A stretch of 64,000 nt of DNA from Absidia repens. Taxonomy: Eukaryota; Mucoromycota; Mucoromycetes; Mucorales; Cunninghamellaceae. A model generated the notes under the pieces. It was given only the letters and a program-made list of their open reading frames with translations, was not told the origin of the DNA and searched no databases. Of the stretch, positions 1 through 15,146 are shown one piece after another; the first letter of the stretch is position 1, and each line of letters begins with the position of its first letter. The stretch covers positions 558,001-622,000 of the forward strand of contig MCGE01000001.1 in the NCBI GenBank assembly GCA_002105175.1, read 5' to 3'. The translations under genes were made by a program, and so were the position numbers.

Positions 1-2254
1 AAACGCTGGGATATATGATGACGTACGGACAATTTCCAACATATAATGATCCGACTCGAATTTGATCTGGCTTGGTCGCAGTTGCACTTTCCGTCCTTTC
101 AATTTATCAGAGACCACCAGCATACCTTTGGCACCACCCAGACGGAATTGAAAAGCACTTGGAATCACACGCAATGACATTCTCCGAGCCACATCTTTGG
201 CAAGGCCGCGAGATATGTTGCCAACACCATCAGAAAATGTATAATTGTTCAAAATGATATCATCAATGTATTCGACCTGATTCTTTCGGAGCTGCATGAT
301 AGGCATAGTAGAAGAGAAGCACTAAAAGAAGGAAGACGACATGAGAAATGTCATGTTAGCTAATGATGACAATAAGCAATCAATTCCCTAAATAAATTAT
401 TTCACTTGTTCATTACCTGACCAATACGAGCTGCATGCTTGGCGACAATTTTTATATTCGAAAAGTCACCCATCCAAGATCGTATGACGTCGCCATCCAA
501 TGGTGGTAGTTCAGACTCCCGGTCAGAAGCAGCATAAAACCAGGAACCTTGTTCGCGCAATTGAGAGCTTGAGTATCCAAGATAATCGTACCGCCTAGTG
601 CCAATCTGTAATCCATTCTTAAGTGTTTGGTAGACTCGGGAATAGAGTACGTTGTTGGGGGAGATTCCAAAGGCAGGGCCAAGACGCATAAAATCTTCAT
701 CAGTAAATTGTACACGTATAAATCGATCAGCATATTTTGCATAGTGGCGCACAACACGGTTGGTTGTTTCAAGTGATAATGGCTGGAAGTAGGTTGCAGT
801 GGGTGTGATGATAACTTTCCGAAGCATTGAGCAGTGAGGTGGTATGCGACATTGATGAAGGACTCGCTTTCCATGTTCCTTGAAAATAGCGTTCATAGCT
901 TCCACTGGATTCCATACACGAGTTTTCTTTTGAGCCATCACAGTCAAGATTCCACGCGCAGTAGAGGCATCAAGTGAAGTGAGAAGGTTGTAAAACTTCC
1001 CATCAAGATTCCGCTCCATCAAGTAGTTGGCTGATATGTTGCATTCAAGGTGATAGAGTACGTCAAAATCCAGAAGGTCGGCTCGTTGTTGATGGTTTTT
1101 TGGGACAGGTAGTTCAGCAGATGAGGTGATCTTTAATTGTTCCCGTGCATTGAGGTGCGAATCCCGAGGTACCAGATTGTAGTCCGCCATACCTGCCAAC
1201 ATTTTCCTGAGCCAATGTTTATTTTTTTGTTCAGGATCAAACTTCATCCGCAACACTGTCCAAGTTTCAATCCGCACATTGTTGGCAGTTGCATTAACCA
1301 GAGTGGGTGTGTTACAAGTATCATAGGATTCATCATCAAGCGTAACATCGGGAGAGTATATATCATCAAAAGGTACCGCAGGTATAATTGGGATTTTGTT
1401 CAAACGAATTCGCGTTTCATTGAAGAGAGTCTTGCGCTGTTTGAAAAGCTTTGGAGGTTGGTTTAGTCGAAGAGTCAAATACGTAGCAGAACCAATGTTT
1501 TCCACCACCACGTTACTGTCAATATCGCCGAACTTGATTTCCATAAGATAGTGAACACCTAAGTGTAGGAATTCCACATTCATTCGTCGTCTTTCGTAGT
1601 AGACCACCAGTTTGACACCTTGATAGGCGGACCATTCTTCGACAAATTCAGTCTCTGTCAGCATAATTCCCAGTGTGAGTGATACCGCTTTGCAGGTCGT
1701 AGGTCGCTCTTCTTCAGATAAAATCCTTCCGTATTTCATTGCAACAGTTTGATCATCGATGACAAGGGGTTGGTTGATATCAAAGTGTCTAGGCATAGAA
1801 CTAAAAGTAGGAAAGAAAAAGTGAGTTGATAATGCTCCAAAAATATTGATACTTCGCGTACAAGTTGCACTTTTTTCCATCCTTACTTGAACTCGACAAT
1901 TGCAGAGCCATCAGGTTGATCATGTTCATTCTTGTTGAGTTCCACATTATAAAGGTATCCAAATTTCTTGAAGGCTTCATATATTGTTCGAATTTTTGTT
2001 GTTGGTTTCAAGTTGGAGACAATGATGGCCTTGTTCACCTTTTTGCGGTTGTTTTTGTACTTGGGCATTGGAGGAGGCACAGGGGGTCTGGCGGGAACAT
2101 TGTTTAGAAAACTGAAACCGCTAGAAGGGTACTGGGGCAATCCCTGTGGTATAAAGTTTGGGTTGAATTCCTGTGGTATAAAGTTTGGGTTCAATCCCTG
2201 TGGTATAAAGTTTGGGTTCAATTCCTGTGGTATAAAGTATGGAGCATACGCCAT
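1..2254 (-). CDS. RNA-dependent RNA polymerase with N-terminal RRM (RNAi), partial
   Basis: Eukaryotic-type RdRP of the QDE-1/Rdp1/RDR family, which copies single-stranded RNA into dsRNA for Dicer in RNA silencing. The window holds the N-terminal part. Visible exons are 2254-1887, 1800-417 and 321 to the left edge, with clean GT/AG junctions that keep the frame. The first exon has four near-identical FIPQ(E/G)(L/F)NPN units, a proline-rich linker and an RRM-like fold (KAIIVSNLKP, then SAIVEF). The second exon carries the RdRP N-domain, including TPTATYFQPLSLETTNRVVR. The last exon carries the family blocks SDGVGNIS, FQFRLGGAKGMLVV and PSQIKFES. The catalytic DxDGD loop should lie beyond the left edge and is not seen. 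RRM plus RdRP also occurs in plant RDR1-type proteins. Family assignment is firm; the paralogue cannot be named. Confidence 0.9.
2140..2250 (-). repeat. Tandem 30-bp coding repeat in RdRP N-terminus
   Basis: About four copies of a 30 bp unit (plus strand tggtataaagtttgggttga-like) encode the decapeptide FIPQ(E/G)(L/F)NPN. Unit differences are mostly single substitutions. It is in-frame coding sequence within the first exon of the RdRP gene. Confidence 0.85.
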
Positions 2255-2354
2255 TACTACGGTTTTGACAGGTACAGAAAAAGGGTTGATTAGTTGCTGT
2301 GATAACGTCTCTTTATTAAAAAATTTGCTTTATCTTACCGTTTTCCTCCAATAG

Positions 2355-3240
2355 GGATGATAGAACAGTTGAAGATAGATGGAGTGAGAAAATAAAAAAA
2401 TAAAAGCGTACCCAAAAAAAAAAAAAACAAAAAGGAAAAGAAAAAGAAAGAGAAATAGAAATAGATAAACAAAGGGACAAAGAATCCAGTCGGCATTTAG
2501 ATTCTGAAACTTGGAGAACTAATGCCGCTAACTTGCATACTCGGCGACAGCGCTATATTGTAATCAATCTTTTTTTTTTTTTTTTTTTTTAAAAAAAAAA
2601 TGTATTGTGGTTAATTAATCAGAGTATTAATGGGGGTCATTTTTTTCATTTTCTGCGATGCGTCGTTAATTATGAATTATGCTTTGAGAAATTATTTTGG
2701 ACAGTTTTACTCTATTGGAGGAGCCATAATCATTTTCACATGATTATATACTATTGATCATCATTCTTAAATGATCATAATTATTTATATACAAAATGGA
2801 AGTCCAATTTATAGCGTGTTATCGCATTATGCTTCACTAAACACTTTGGCATTGTTGGAGCTTTGGGAGATCATAAATTTACTATGCCTGTGTGTATGTG
2901 AACGATGTGCCTTCAACTGCGTATGTATGTGGGTGTGTGTACGTTTAAGTGCGGATTTGGGTGGAATTGGGTTAAAGATATCCGCTATTGTAAAATATGG
3001 CGGATAGCTCTTTAGTGTCTAAATGACCTCCATTTGGGGGGGGTCTTTTTCATTACACGATACGGAATGAAAATAGAAAACTGGGTACAACAACTCAATT
3101 TATATTGGTAATTTTTTTTTCTTTTATTAAGGTGCAAGACAGCCCATTTAATACAGGCGATAATGCTTTATAGGAGAAGGAAAAGCTGACGACATGGTCT
3201 TGATGTGATTAATAAAAATAAAAAAAGAGTGAGAAAAGGG
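2355..3240. other. Intergenic, AT-rich, no gene seen
   Basis: Divergent intergenic space upstream of the RdRP gene. It contains T/A runs near 2570-2600 and no supported ORF. Two short GGCATTTAGA / AATGCCGC stretches near 2490-2530 match the motif described in the findings. Confidence 0.5.
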
Positions 3241-3259
3241 CAACATTTGATTTTAAGTG

Positions 3260-4075
3260 ATTCTGGACTGCAAACTAGTCGCAGTAGCTCTTGGGGCAAA
3301 GGTAGTCAAAATGAGAAATCTGGAAAGCATGAGAAATTCTCCATGGCGGATGCACCCACTGCACAGCACAAGTTCATTTAATAGGGCACTCATATAAAAC
3401 AGCTTGTACTAGTGACAATGTTCAGTATCCGATTTGCCAAAAGATGTTAGTACGAATATATGTTTTATTACATCATAATGGCTATATACTAATTAAAAGC
3501 GAGCGTTTCATTGTAGCAAAGGCTTTAATGTAAGAGCCTATTGACAGGAAGCATGAGAAAGATTAAAGCAATGTTTGAAGAATGGTTAACAATAATCTAA
3601 ATAAAACACTGCAAAGTGACAGGTAATATACGTTACAAATCATGAGAAAAATTAAAGGGACATCTGTTATTAAAATACAACGATCAACATTAATCAAAAA
3701 GGTGATTGTAGTGAAAAAGAGATCTACTTCAGAATCCATGAGAGAGACTAATGGGACATTTTATTGAAACAAGTAAAAAAGAGACATGATTTATTGAAAT
3801 GTATAAACAAACTATGGATAAACTAATATTTAACCAGGCTAATGAAGGCTCCAAAAAGCCAGATAATGGTGGTCGAAAATCCCAAATGCGAAATAAAAGG
3901 GTTTCCCCATGGATCTTGTAATCCCTGAGATGAAACCCCTTCTAAACTAGTCCTTACACTAATCTAAGCTCACCATAACCTCATTGAAGTTGAATGATGA
4001 AGAAAAAGAAAAAAAAAAAAAAGAGAGCGAATGAAGTAAATAAAGTTCCACGTGGGCGGAATGTGAAATATTTTC
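3260..4075 (-). repeat. Dispersed repeat family A, copy A1
   Basis: Non-coding copy of the family also seen at 22850, 31783, 47280, 48440 and 61642. Read on the minus strand it starts at the CCGCCCACGTGG block (4048-4063). A pyrimidine-rich stretch follows, then a conserved core (3840-3990) matching the 'ATTACAAG ATGCATGGGG AAACCCTTTCA' segment of other copies. After that come several loose modules with CATGAGAR...TAATGGGACAT...TTATTGAA. The far end shares ACTGCAAACTRGTCGC (3268) with copy A4. No protein-coding capacity is visible. Confidence 0.75.
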
Positions 4076-5127
4076 TGACGCCTCTCACTGTACGTACTGT
4101 ACATACTGCAGTCCTGATTTTTTTTTTTTCGATGACCTGTTTTCAGTTCCATGAAAAAACACAGAAGAAAAGTTTCAGAACGCCGCTATGTTTACATATA
4201 TAACATGGATGCATACATAAAAATAAGGATGTTACCCACAATAACAATGTAATTTCGTATTCTCGTTTATATCGTTATTGTAGGTCCTTACTGTATCCCA
4301 ACACCATCACTTCTCAGGGCCTGGACCTCCCCACTCCTACCGTACGTATAAAATATTGATGAAATTTATCTGTATGTGTGTATTTCATGCAAGTTATTCT
4401 TTCTCTATATTTTTTGGACAAATGGTAGAGCATCAGAAACAATACCAATTGGCTATTCCTATTGTCCTCTTTACTTCCATAAATTTAGTCATATCACCCA
4501 TCACTCATTTTTAGTTTTATTTATCCTACAGTATCATTGTTTTTTTTGTCATCTTTGTTACATCAATGAACAGACCATATTTTTTATATGATCGTCATCG
4601 TATGTAGTGTGGGGCATATGTAGTCCCTTTAGACTAAACGAGGTTCCTGCTCCTCTCCTCTCTCTCCTTCTGTGTGTGTGTGCGTATGTGTATGCAGCCA
4701 AAATAATTATATAGGGAAGAAAAGATAATTAAAACCAGTTTAAGGTACCGTCCTGATGTATATATGCATATGGATAGTAGAAAAACAAAACTCGTTTGAA
4801 TTTCCTGTCATCGTTTTTGTGTATTAAGGCAGAGTTAAATAAAGTTTTCCGGGTTCATAAATCCTTTAATTTTGCCTTTAGGCGTGAATAATACACTTCA
4901 ACAACTAAATTTGTTTCTCATAATATACATAGTATTCATATCATGTATATCCAACGTACCATCAATGTCTGTGTTTAAATTTTTCCCTCCATATCGATAT
5001 GCCAGATTGACCCACAAGAAAAAAAAAATTTCCCCTGTCTCAGCAAAATATTTTCGAACACCGCCTGAGGTCGGCCCAGTGACTTCGAGTCACGGTGCCT
5101 AAATATTTTTTTTTCGTTCCTCATTTA
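4076..5127. other. Intergenic, no gene seen
   Basis: AT-rich DNA between repeat A1 and MCM2. Short ORFs here have no recognisable features and low-complexity composition. Near 5052-5098 lies a small GC-rich patch: AACACCGCC followed by the perfect short hairpin GTGACT-TCG-AGTCAC (5079-5093). Confidence 0.45.
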
Positions 5128-5135
5128 TTTTCGCG
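5128..5135 (+). promoter_or_regulatory. SCB/E2F-like site upstream of MCM2
   Basis: TTTTCGCG lies about 50 bp before the MCM2 start codon. Its complement CGCGAAAA matches the SCB consensus CRCGAAA and resembles E2F sites. MCM genes are typically G1/S regulated in fungi, so the placement is sensible. The site is short, and function is inferred only. Confidence 0.35.
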
Positions 5136-5181
5136 TTGCTTCTTTCTTTCTTTCTTTCTTTCCAATCTATAATTATATATC

Positions 5182-8846
<3,665 letters not shown>

Positions 8847-9083
8847 GTTCACTCATCGCTTTTATATATATATTTAGTACATTACTCTCCCTTATCATCG
8901 CTATTTATTCGTCCCTCTTATTTTAGTATATCTTATTTGCAAATAAAAAAAAACATCTTTGATCTTTAAACCATTCCTGCCATCTTGCACCGACTCTCAT
9001 TTTAACCTCCGCTGAATACTGTAGTATTTGTTTTATTTTATATGTTTTATTTTTCCTTATTTCCAACGCTCATTTATACCAAC

Positions 9084-10997
9084 ATGGGAGATCAATCAAT
9101 GAGACAAGCGACTTCGACAAGTTTTGTTGATCTTCCTATTGAACTCACCGAACATATATTTGAGTTTTTACCACTGTATCAGCGTATCATCCTTCTCCAA
9201 GTTTGCCGTGCCCTGTCTCATCCTTGCTTTTGGCGAATCGCATACCGCGCTGTGTCACTCTACAACGTACATCAGCTAAACAACTTTACCTATACGGTCG
9301 AACGAGCAAACGATTGTTACAGCGAAATCAACCTAGGGGAATGCGTACGACATTTGACATTATGGAAAAATCTGTTGGGCAATGGCATAAATGCGAATCT
9401 ATTACTACAAAAACATTGCCCATTTGTGGAATGCGTCGAGATTACCAAGGGACTGGACTACTGTCCTCAGGTTCCTTTTGAATGTTGGCAAGATCTCACG
9501 GTGATGTCCACTTCTCTGTTTGACTGCTGGCCTCAAGTTTTGTGTCGCTCTCAACAGCGAATCACGCATTTGGCGGTGGATACCAGTCTTGGAATTGACT
9601 TTAGTATGCCCTGGTCCTTCCCCCATCTCACCCACCTTGACTATCGGCCTTCCGGGTTTATTCACACTTTGGAGAAACTCAATGGCATCAATCGTGCCTG
9701 TCCTGTACTACAATACTTGCATATGGGTTATCTGGACGCGCAGCAGGATTATGATGATCTGATCAAAACGATGGACCCTCCTGTTACCCCTCTCACTTGC
9801 TTGACTCATCTGGATTTAGTGGATGTTTATTTTTCCGATCCTGCCATGTATCAGATTTTTGGTGTGCTTTATCCAAATCTTGTGTCTTTGAAAATCCAAC
9901 ACATGCGTGACAAACCAAGACCTGCTCAGATCCGAGTTGACAACGATGGGAATATTCTTGAGCCATACTCCGACGAAGAAGACGACGATGACGGTGATGA
10001 TTTTGGTACCAACGCACTATCTCAACAACAGTATATCCAAGACAATCAACAACATCATACCTGGGCTACGACGGCGGAGGCCCTGAATCAAATGACGGTC
10101 AAATTACCTCGCCTACGGCAACTTCACCTTCCCAGCATTGGCGTATCACCTAGCAGCGGAGAATGGTCTCCGGGTGATCTCTGGCTTCACCACTGTGCTA
10201 GACTGGAAGACATTCGACTGGACTGGTATTGCAAAAACCTCAAATCCTCCAACGGACTCACAGACAAACGACCGGAACCGAAATGGGAACGTGTGACGCA
10301 TCTTTTGGCTCTATGTCAAGACACCATCCGATCATGGCATCTGTTTCTCAAGCACGATCCTCTTTCGTCTCAGCGCGCTGTTTTCAATGTACTCGCCCAA
10401 TGTCCCTGGTTGCATTCACTGACCATCCACACCACGTACGAATCCGATGCGACAGTACCTATTGATGAACTGCTGACCTTTTTACCGCATCTCAAGTCAT
10501 TGGAATTCCAAACCAAATATGGCAAGGATCTTCTCTCCCCTGTTGAGAAAATGGCACCCAGACTCAGGTCGCTCGGCCCGTCAACAACGATAGTACCTCA
10601 TGGTCTCACGCGATTTGTCTACATTGGCAAGCTTTACTCGTCCCGCTTGATTGCTTATGTGCATGCCCGATGCCCTTCCATCTCTGTGTTGCACTTGGAT
10701 GGTCGCCAAACGCCTTCCAAAAAAGTGGTCACGTTGTCGTTGACAGGTTGGCGCTTACAGGAGCTGGATATCGGATCGGTATTTGACGTGGGCAAAATGG
10801 TGAAAACGGTCTTGGTGCAAGAAATGTCCTACTCGCCTCCTCTGTCTCGCTTGTTTCAATTCAGTCGTGGTGCCTGGTATCGGAAACCTTGTGGATCGCA
10901 TCCTTCTGAGGCCAATCTGAAGATCGTCTGTGACTATATTGAACGATGTGTCTACAAACCCCAGGACCCATTTTTTATCCACACTCATCAGTATTAG
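9084..10997 (+). CDS. F-box protein, intronless
   Basis: Probable SCF ubiquitin-ligase substrate adaptor. An F-box lies near the N-terminus (DLPIELTEHIFEFLPLYQRI, then LLQVCRALSHPCFWR). About 550 residues follow with irregular leucine-rich spacing (LTHLDL, LRQLHLPS, LHSLTIH), as in fungal F-box/LRR proteins. An acidic insert (EEDDDDGDD) lies near residue 295. The frame is open from an ATG at 9042, but the ATG at 9084 (MGDQSMRQ) is preferred because the extra 14 residues are hydrophobic and precede the F-box unnaturally. It encodes 637 residues. The substrate is unknown. Confidence 0.85.
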   Translation: MGDQSMRQATSTSFVDLPIELTEHIFEFLPLYQRIILLQVCRALSHPCFWRIAYRAVSLYNVHQLNNFTYTVERANDCYSEINLGECVRHLTLWKNLLGNGINANLLLQKHCPFVECVEITKGLDYCPQVPFECWQDLTVMSTSLFDCWPQVLCRSQQRITHLAVDTSLGIDFSMPWSFPHLTHLDYRPSGFIHTLEKLNGINRACPVLQYLHMGYLDAQQDYDDLIKTMDPPVTPLTCLTHLDLVDVYFSDPAMYQIFGVLYPNLVSLKIQHMRDKPRPAQIRVDNDGNILEPYSDEEDDDDGDDFGTNALSQQQYIQDNQQHHTWATTAEALNQMTVKLPRLRQLHLPSIGVSPSSGEWSPGDLWLHHCARLEDIRLDWYCKNLKSSNGLTDKRPEPKWERVTHLLALCQDTIRSWHLFLKHDPLSSQRAVFNVLAQCPWLHSLTIHTTYESDATVPIDELLTFLPHLKSLEFQTKYGKDLLSPVEKMAPRLRSLGPSTTIVPHGLTRFVYIGKLYSSRLIAYVHARCPSISVLHLDGRQTPSKKVVTLSLTGWRLQELDIGSVFDVGKMVKTVLVQEMSYSPPLSRLFQFSRGAWYRKPCGSHPSEANLKIVCDYIERCVYKPQDPFFIHTHQY

Positions 10998-11600
10998 TTT
11001 TTAGCATATTCCCCGGCCCCTTTTTCTTAGTTTATATTTTTTTGCTTTTTGTTTTTCCTTTTTTTTTTTTTACCATCACAACATTCCCCGCCTATATTAT
11101 CTATATATATGTCTTACTCTAGCTGAATCTATTACAATCTAGACACATTTTTATGATCTACAAACAATGAAATAAAAATCAATTTTCCAAAAGGAAAACG
11201 GATTTGCTCATGAAATCACGGATGGCGATTAGTTTTGGATAATTAATTTTTTTTATCTGTATTTGTTCGAATATAGTACAATGCGTTTGTGTATGAGGGT
11301 TGCATTTGCAGATATGGAGCACGTCCATGCATTTTGCTGGGCCCTGATTTTTTAGATTTTTTAAATGCCGCTCTTTTTTTCTTTCTTTCTCTCTCTGTCC
11401 TTTCTATTTACCTTCGTCACAATGACAATGCCAACTTCAGTTTTACGAAGGTGCAATAGTACAAAAGCATGAAACTAGAACATTATTTTGGGATAGATGC
11501 TCCTTGGCCACAATACCAAACTGATAGCCCACCAATACTGTAAGGTCATTTTATTGATATCTTCAATACACTTCCACAATGTCATTACTGATCGACTACT
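10998..11600. other. Intergenic, no gene seen
   Basis: Downstream of the F-box gene. T-rich tracts are present, with a TTTAAATGCCGCTC motif near 11362. No supported ORF. Confidence 0.4.
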
Positions 11601-13450
11601 ATTTTTTTTTCAACTTGCCACTAAATGACGTTTTCTGTGAACACACTCCTCATATTTCGCCGTCTTTCTTTGTCTGGTGGTTTGGAACCACTTTACTCAC
11701 ATCACGGCGCCCTAGGATTCCGGCCATGTGATACCACCAATCCTTCAAGCAATAGTATGGTTTCAAGTACGAAAACGATTGGTCAACTTCATGGCCGACA
11801 TTGATCTTATCTCAAAGGTAAACCCCTCCCGAAAAAAAAAGACATCTGATTTTTTTGATACATGATTGTTTTCCATTTGTAGATTTTTTGGGCTGGCTTT
11901 ATTTTTTTTTTTCTTAATCAAGCTCAGAATGTCAGGGAGGAAAATGGGGATTTTGGAAACACAACGTATGAAAAAAATGAAAAAAAAATGGTTTGAAGAG
12001 ATCGCAACATTGCTTATGTTTGATTTTTATGTTGATAGAACGGTCAACTTACTGCATTGAAAGCTCGATGCGATTGAACTGGAAAAGAACGAATCAAGTT
12101 TTCAGGTACGGACTGACTTCCGATTATTGTCCATAACCACTTTTATATATTTGCGGAGACTCTTTTTGACGGGTTTGCAGAATCTGGATGATATGACGAA
12201 CGATGAGTTTTGTACTACATACTTGCAAGAACTGGTGAAACACAGCATGGAAAACACATCTGGTAGATAGGTCAGTTTTTTTTTTTTTAATCCACTAGAT
12301 CAAAAAAAAAAAAAAAAAGTTCATACTCACACTCCCATTTTTGTTCATTGTATAGATTGCTTTTTTGTCTTGATTGAAAAAATCAAGATATGATATGCCC
12401 AGAGAACGATATAAAGGTAACGATTTATTAAAGAACATACTATATATATATTAATATATATGAAACCAAACACTCATCAATGTGCTGTCGATTTTGAGGC
12501 TATGACAGGATTAGATAAGAGTGGAAATGCGATGAATGATGGCCTTCATTAGTAAGTCATAAATGCAATTTGATATTACTAAAATGACTAACCAGGAACT
12601 GTTATTATTATTTTTATTTATAGTTTGGAGCATAAAAGGGGGTGGGGTGGACAGGCGTGTCAACAGTTTGATTGACTTGATTAATGCAACTATGCTTTTT
12701 ATGGTGATGGAAGGTGATGATGTGATGTGGGTGGATACAACAGGGTGGATACCTCGGCATGCCCGGCTGTTAGAAAGTGAAATAAACATTATGGTAAGTC
12801 TTTTGACATCATGGGAACAAAAGGCGAGAGAAAAAAAAATGCTGATAGGGGGGGGGATGAGGGTTGAGGGGCTTGGGAAGATGTTGTGATAATTTTGTGA
12901 AACTAAACGATCTCACTTTTGTTGTATGTATTTTTATGGTGATTACTCCAAAAAAAAAATCAGGGCGGATTGTTTATTTGTTATGGCACGATTAGACGAA
13001 ATTGGTTGGTATTTTCCCGTATGTCAACAACAATCTGAAAGGTGACAAGACCCTCATCCTCATAATTCAAGGCAAATATTCCAGGTCGTCGGGAACAAGC
13101 ATCTTTTTGGTCGTACAAGTTGGAAAAGAGAAGGGCGCTTTTGAAATTTTCAAGTGGGCGGAGTTGGCAACCTATTCTCGAAGAGGGTGTGATCATTTTG
13201 GTAAATATACAAAGTGGTACAGGTACGGATAAGGGGAAAAAAAGAAGACGAACAGATGACATGATTCAACATTCATTGTCAATACACCTTTTTTTAACTT
13301 TTATTGTTATTTTTTTCCATCTTAGATACCATTGCTTCTATCCTGGTGGGCATGACGAAGGTGCAATTAAAAATTTAGGAAAGGGAAGTGATGGGAAGTT
13401 ATGCATGATTTATTCCTTTTTTACTAACGTATCAATTTTTTTCTTCTAAT
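11600..13450 (+). pseudogene. Decayed multi-exon gene, unrecognised
   Basis: The stretch contains fragments that look protein-coding and are bounded by plausible GT/AG sites: IVWFQVRKRLVNFMADIDLISK near 11750-11815, NLDDMTNDEFCTTYLQELVK near 12180-12240, and WVDTTGWIPRHARLLESEI near 12730-12790. The fragments cannot be joined into one frame. Candidate exons end in stops (for example TAG near 12270), and reading frames change within blocks. No family is recognised. It could also be a live gene with exon borders I failed to find. Confidence 0.35.
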
Positions 13451-13736
13451 ACATGTCTCAAAGCTTGATGCTAGAACATTGAAAGAAAGCAAAATACTGT
13501 TGGAAGGAAAAGTGAACAAAGTAAAAGACTTTACAACATATGATGCAAAAAACCAACTAGTACCTTGGACGTTTGGCAAGCGGCTTTTGAAAATCAGCAA
13601 CATAAAAAGGCGGTCTTTCCACTTTTTTTTTTATTTTGTTTCCCATTTTTTAGTTTTATCTCCCTTTTTCTATTTTTTTTTTTTTTTTTTTCCCTTTATT
13701 CAACTTCTTCATATTATAATAATAACCCTACTTCTC

Positions 13737-14684
13737 ATGTCTACATCTATTCAACATCGTGCTGTTCCTACTACTTTAGGTCTCTCTTTGGGTTTTCTTG
13801 GGGTGGTTGGTCTTGTGATTTCTCTTTTATCGTTGGTGCCGATCAATGTCTACAATATCTACCTTGCCTCACATACAGCATTGGCTTTGGCCCATTTGGA
13901 ATATCTACGGACACATCAATGGTGGTCATTTTCTTCTGATGCACTCTACTACTTTGTTTTTTTACTGGGCTCTGTCGTCTCCTCTTTGATCACAACTTGT
14001 TTGGTGTTGATAACGTGTTTGGCAAAGCGAAAATCCTTTATTACTCCTGTGGACATTGAAGCCAATTGTACAAAGAAATATCAACGATCAAATCTCTGGT
14101 TAAGTCGTATGGCTTGTGTGGTTTTCATTGGCCAAATCAGTTGGGCATTATATGGTAAGTTTTTTATTTTTTATTTTTTTTGTTGGGATTTTTTTTTCTT
14201 GTGGAATATAAGGAAACGGAAAAATAAACTGGGGTTAAGTGTATCGTTACGTGCCTGAGTTTGTTTGGAAAAAAGAAATTGTATAAGGGTGGATGGGGGG
14301 AAGTGGATAAGAAAAAAGTGTACTAATACTCCTTTTCCTTTTCTTTGAACTTGACACGTAGGTAACCATCTTTTATGGTTTGTCAGCTTGGACATGACAC
14401 AGATTCGTGAATCTACAACGTTGTCTGTATGGATCCTTTGGCTAAACTATGGTGTGTTGATCTTATTCTCCTTTGTCTTATTCTGTGCCTCATTTTTTAT
14501 TATCATTGGAACGTCACTGAGCAATAACAACAGCAACTACCACCGCACTGACAGCAACAGCGGCAGCCCAAGTCATGGAGGCAGTGTGATCGATACCAAC
14601 AGTACGAGCGATATCAGTGTAGGGGAAATGCAACAACAAGAAACGACCCCCTTACTCAACAAATCTTCCTGCCACCGTCATTGA
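13737..14684 (+). CDS. Four-helix membrane protein, unknown function
   Basis: Two exons, 13737-14154 and 14362-14684, joined as TATG|GT to give 246 residues. Four hydrophobic helices lie at about residues 13-36, 64-92, 120-147 and 158-186. A polar, asparagine/serine-rich tail of about 60 residues follows. The tail holds ETTPLL, which fits the acidic dileucine form (D/E)xxxL(L/I) that sorts membrane proteins to vacuole or endosome; that function is inference. Topology suggests both ends are cytosolic. The longer open frame starting at 13479 runs through a T-rich tract and is unlikely coding, so the start after CTTCTC at 13737 is chosen. No family recognised. Confidence 0.75.
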
Positions 14685-15146
14685 TACTTTTATATATATA
14701 TTATATTTATTCCCTCCCCCTTTTTTTCCCGCCATCTCCATATCTGACTGCATATATTTTATACATACTTATTTTTCTTTTTTATTCTTCATATATCTTA
14801 TTTATTTTGTCATGTACCATTTATTATTCCTTTATCTATTTCATATCCCACCCCCTTCTCTTCCTGTCCCATTGATTTACTTTTATCACATTGTTTATAC
14901 CCTTTTAGTCCTTATAGTATTATTTATTCAATAAAAACCATATTTTATTATCACATCCTATACAAAGTCTTCACAACCAATAAAAAAAAACCATCATATT
15001 TTTTTATCACATACAAAAGCGTTTTTTTATTTTATTTTTATTTTTGATAAATGATTCAAATATAGGTCTATACTCCAACACAACTAAGCTATATACTACA
15101 TAAACTATTGATCTAAATGCCTCTACCCAACCCCAATTACCGAGTA

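Noticed and set aside
9042..9083. Upstream ATG as the F-box protein start
   Set aside because: It adds a short hydrophobic stretch (MFYFSLFPTLIYTN) that is atypical for this family; the next ATG is more likely, though not proven.
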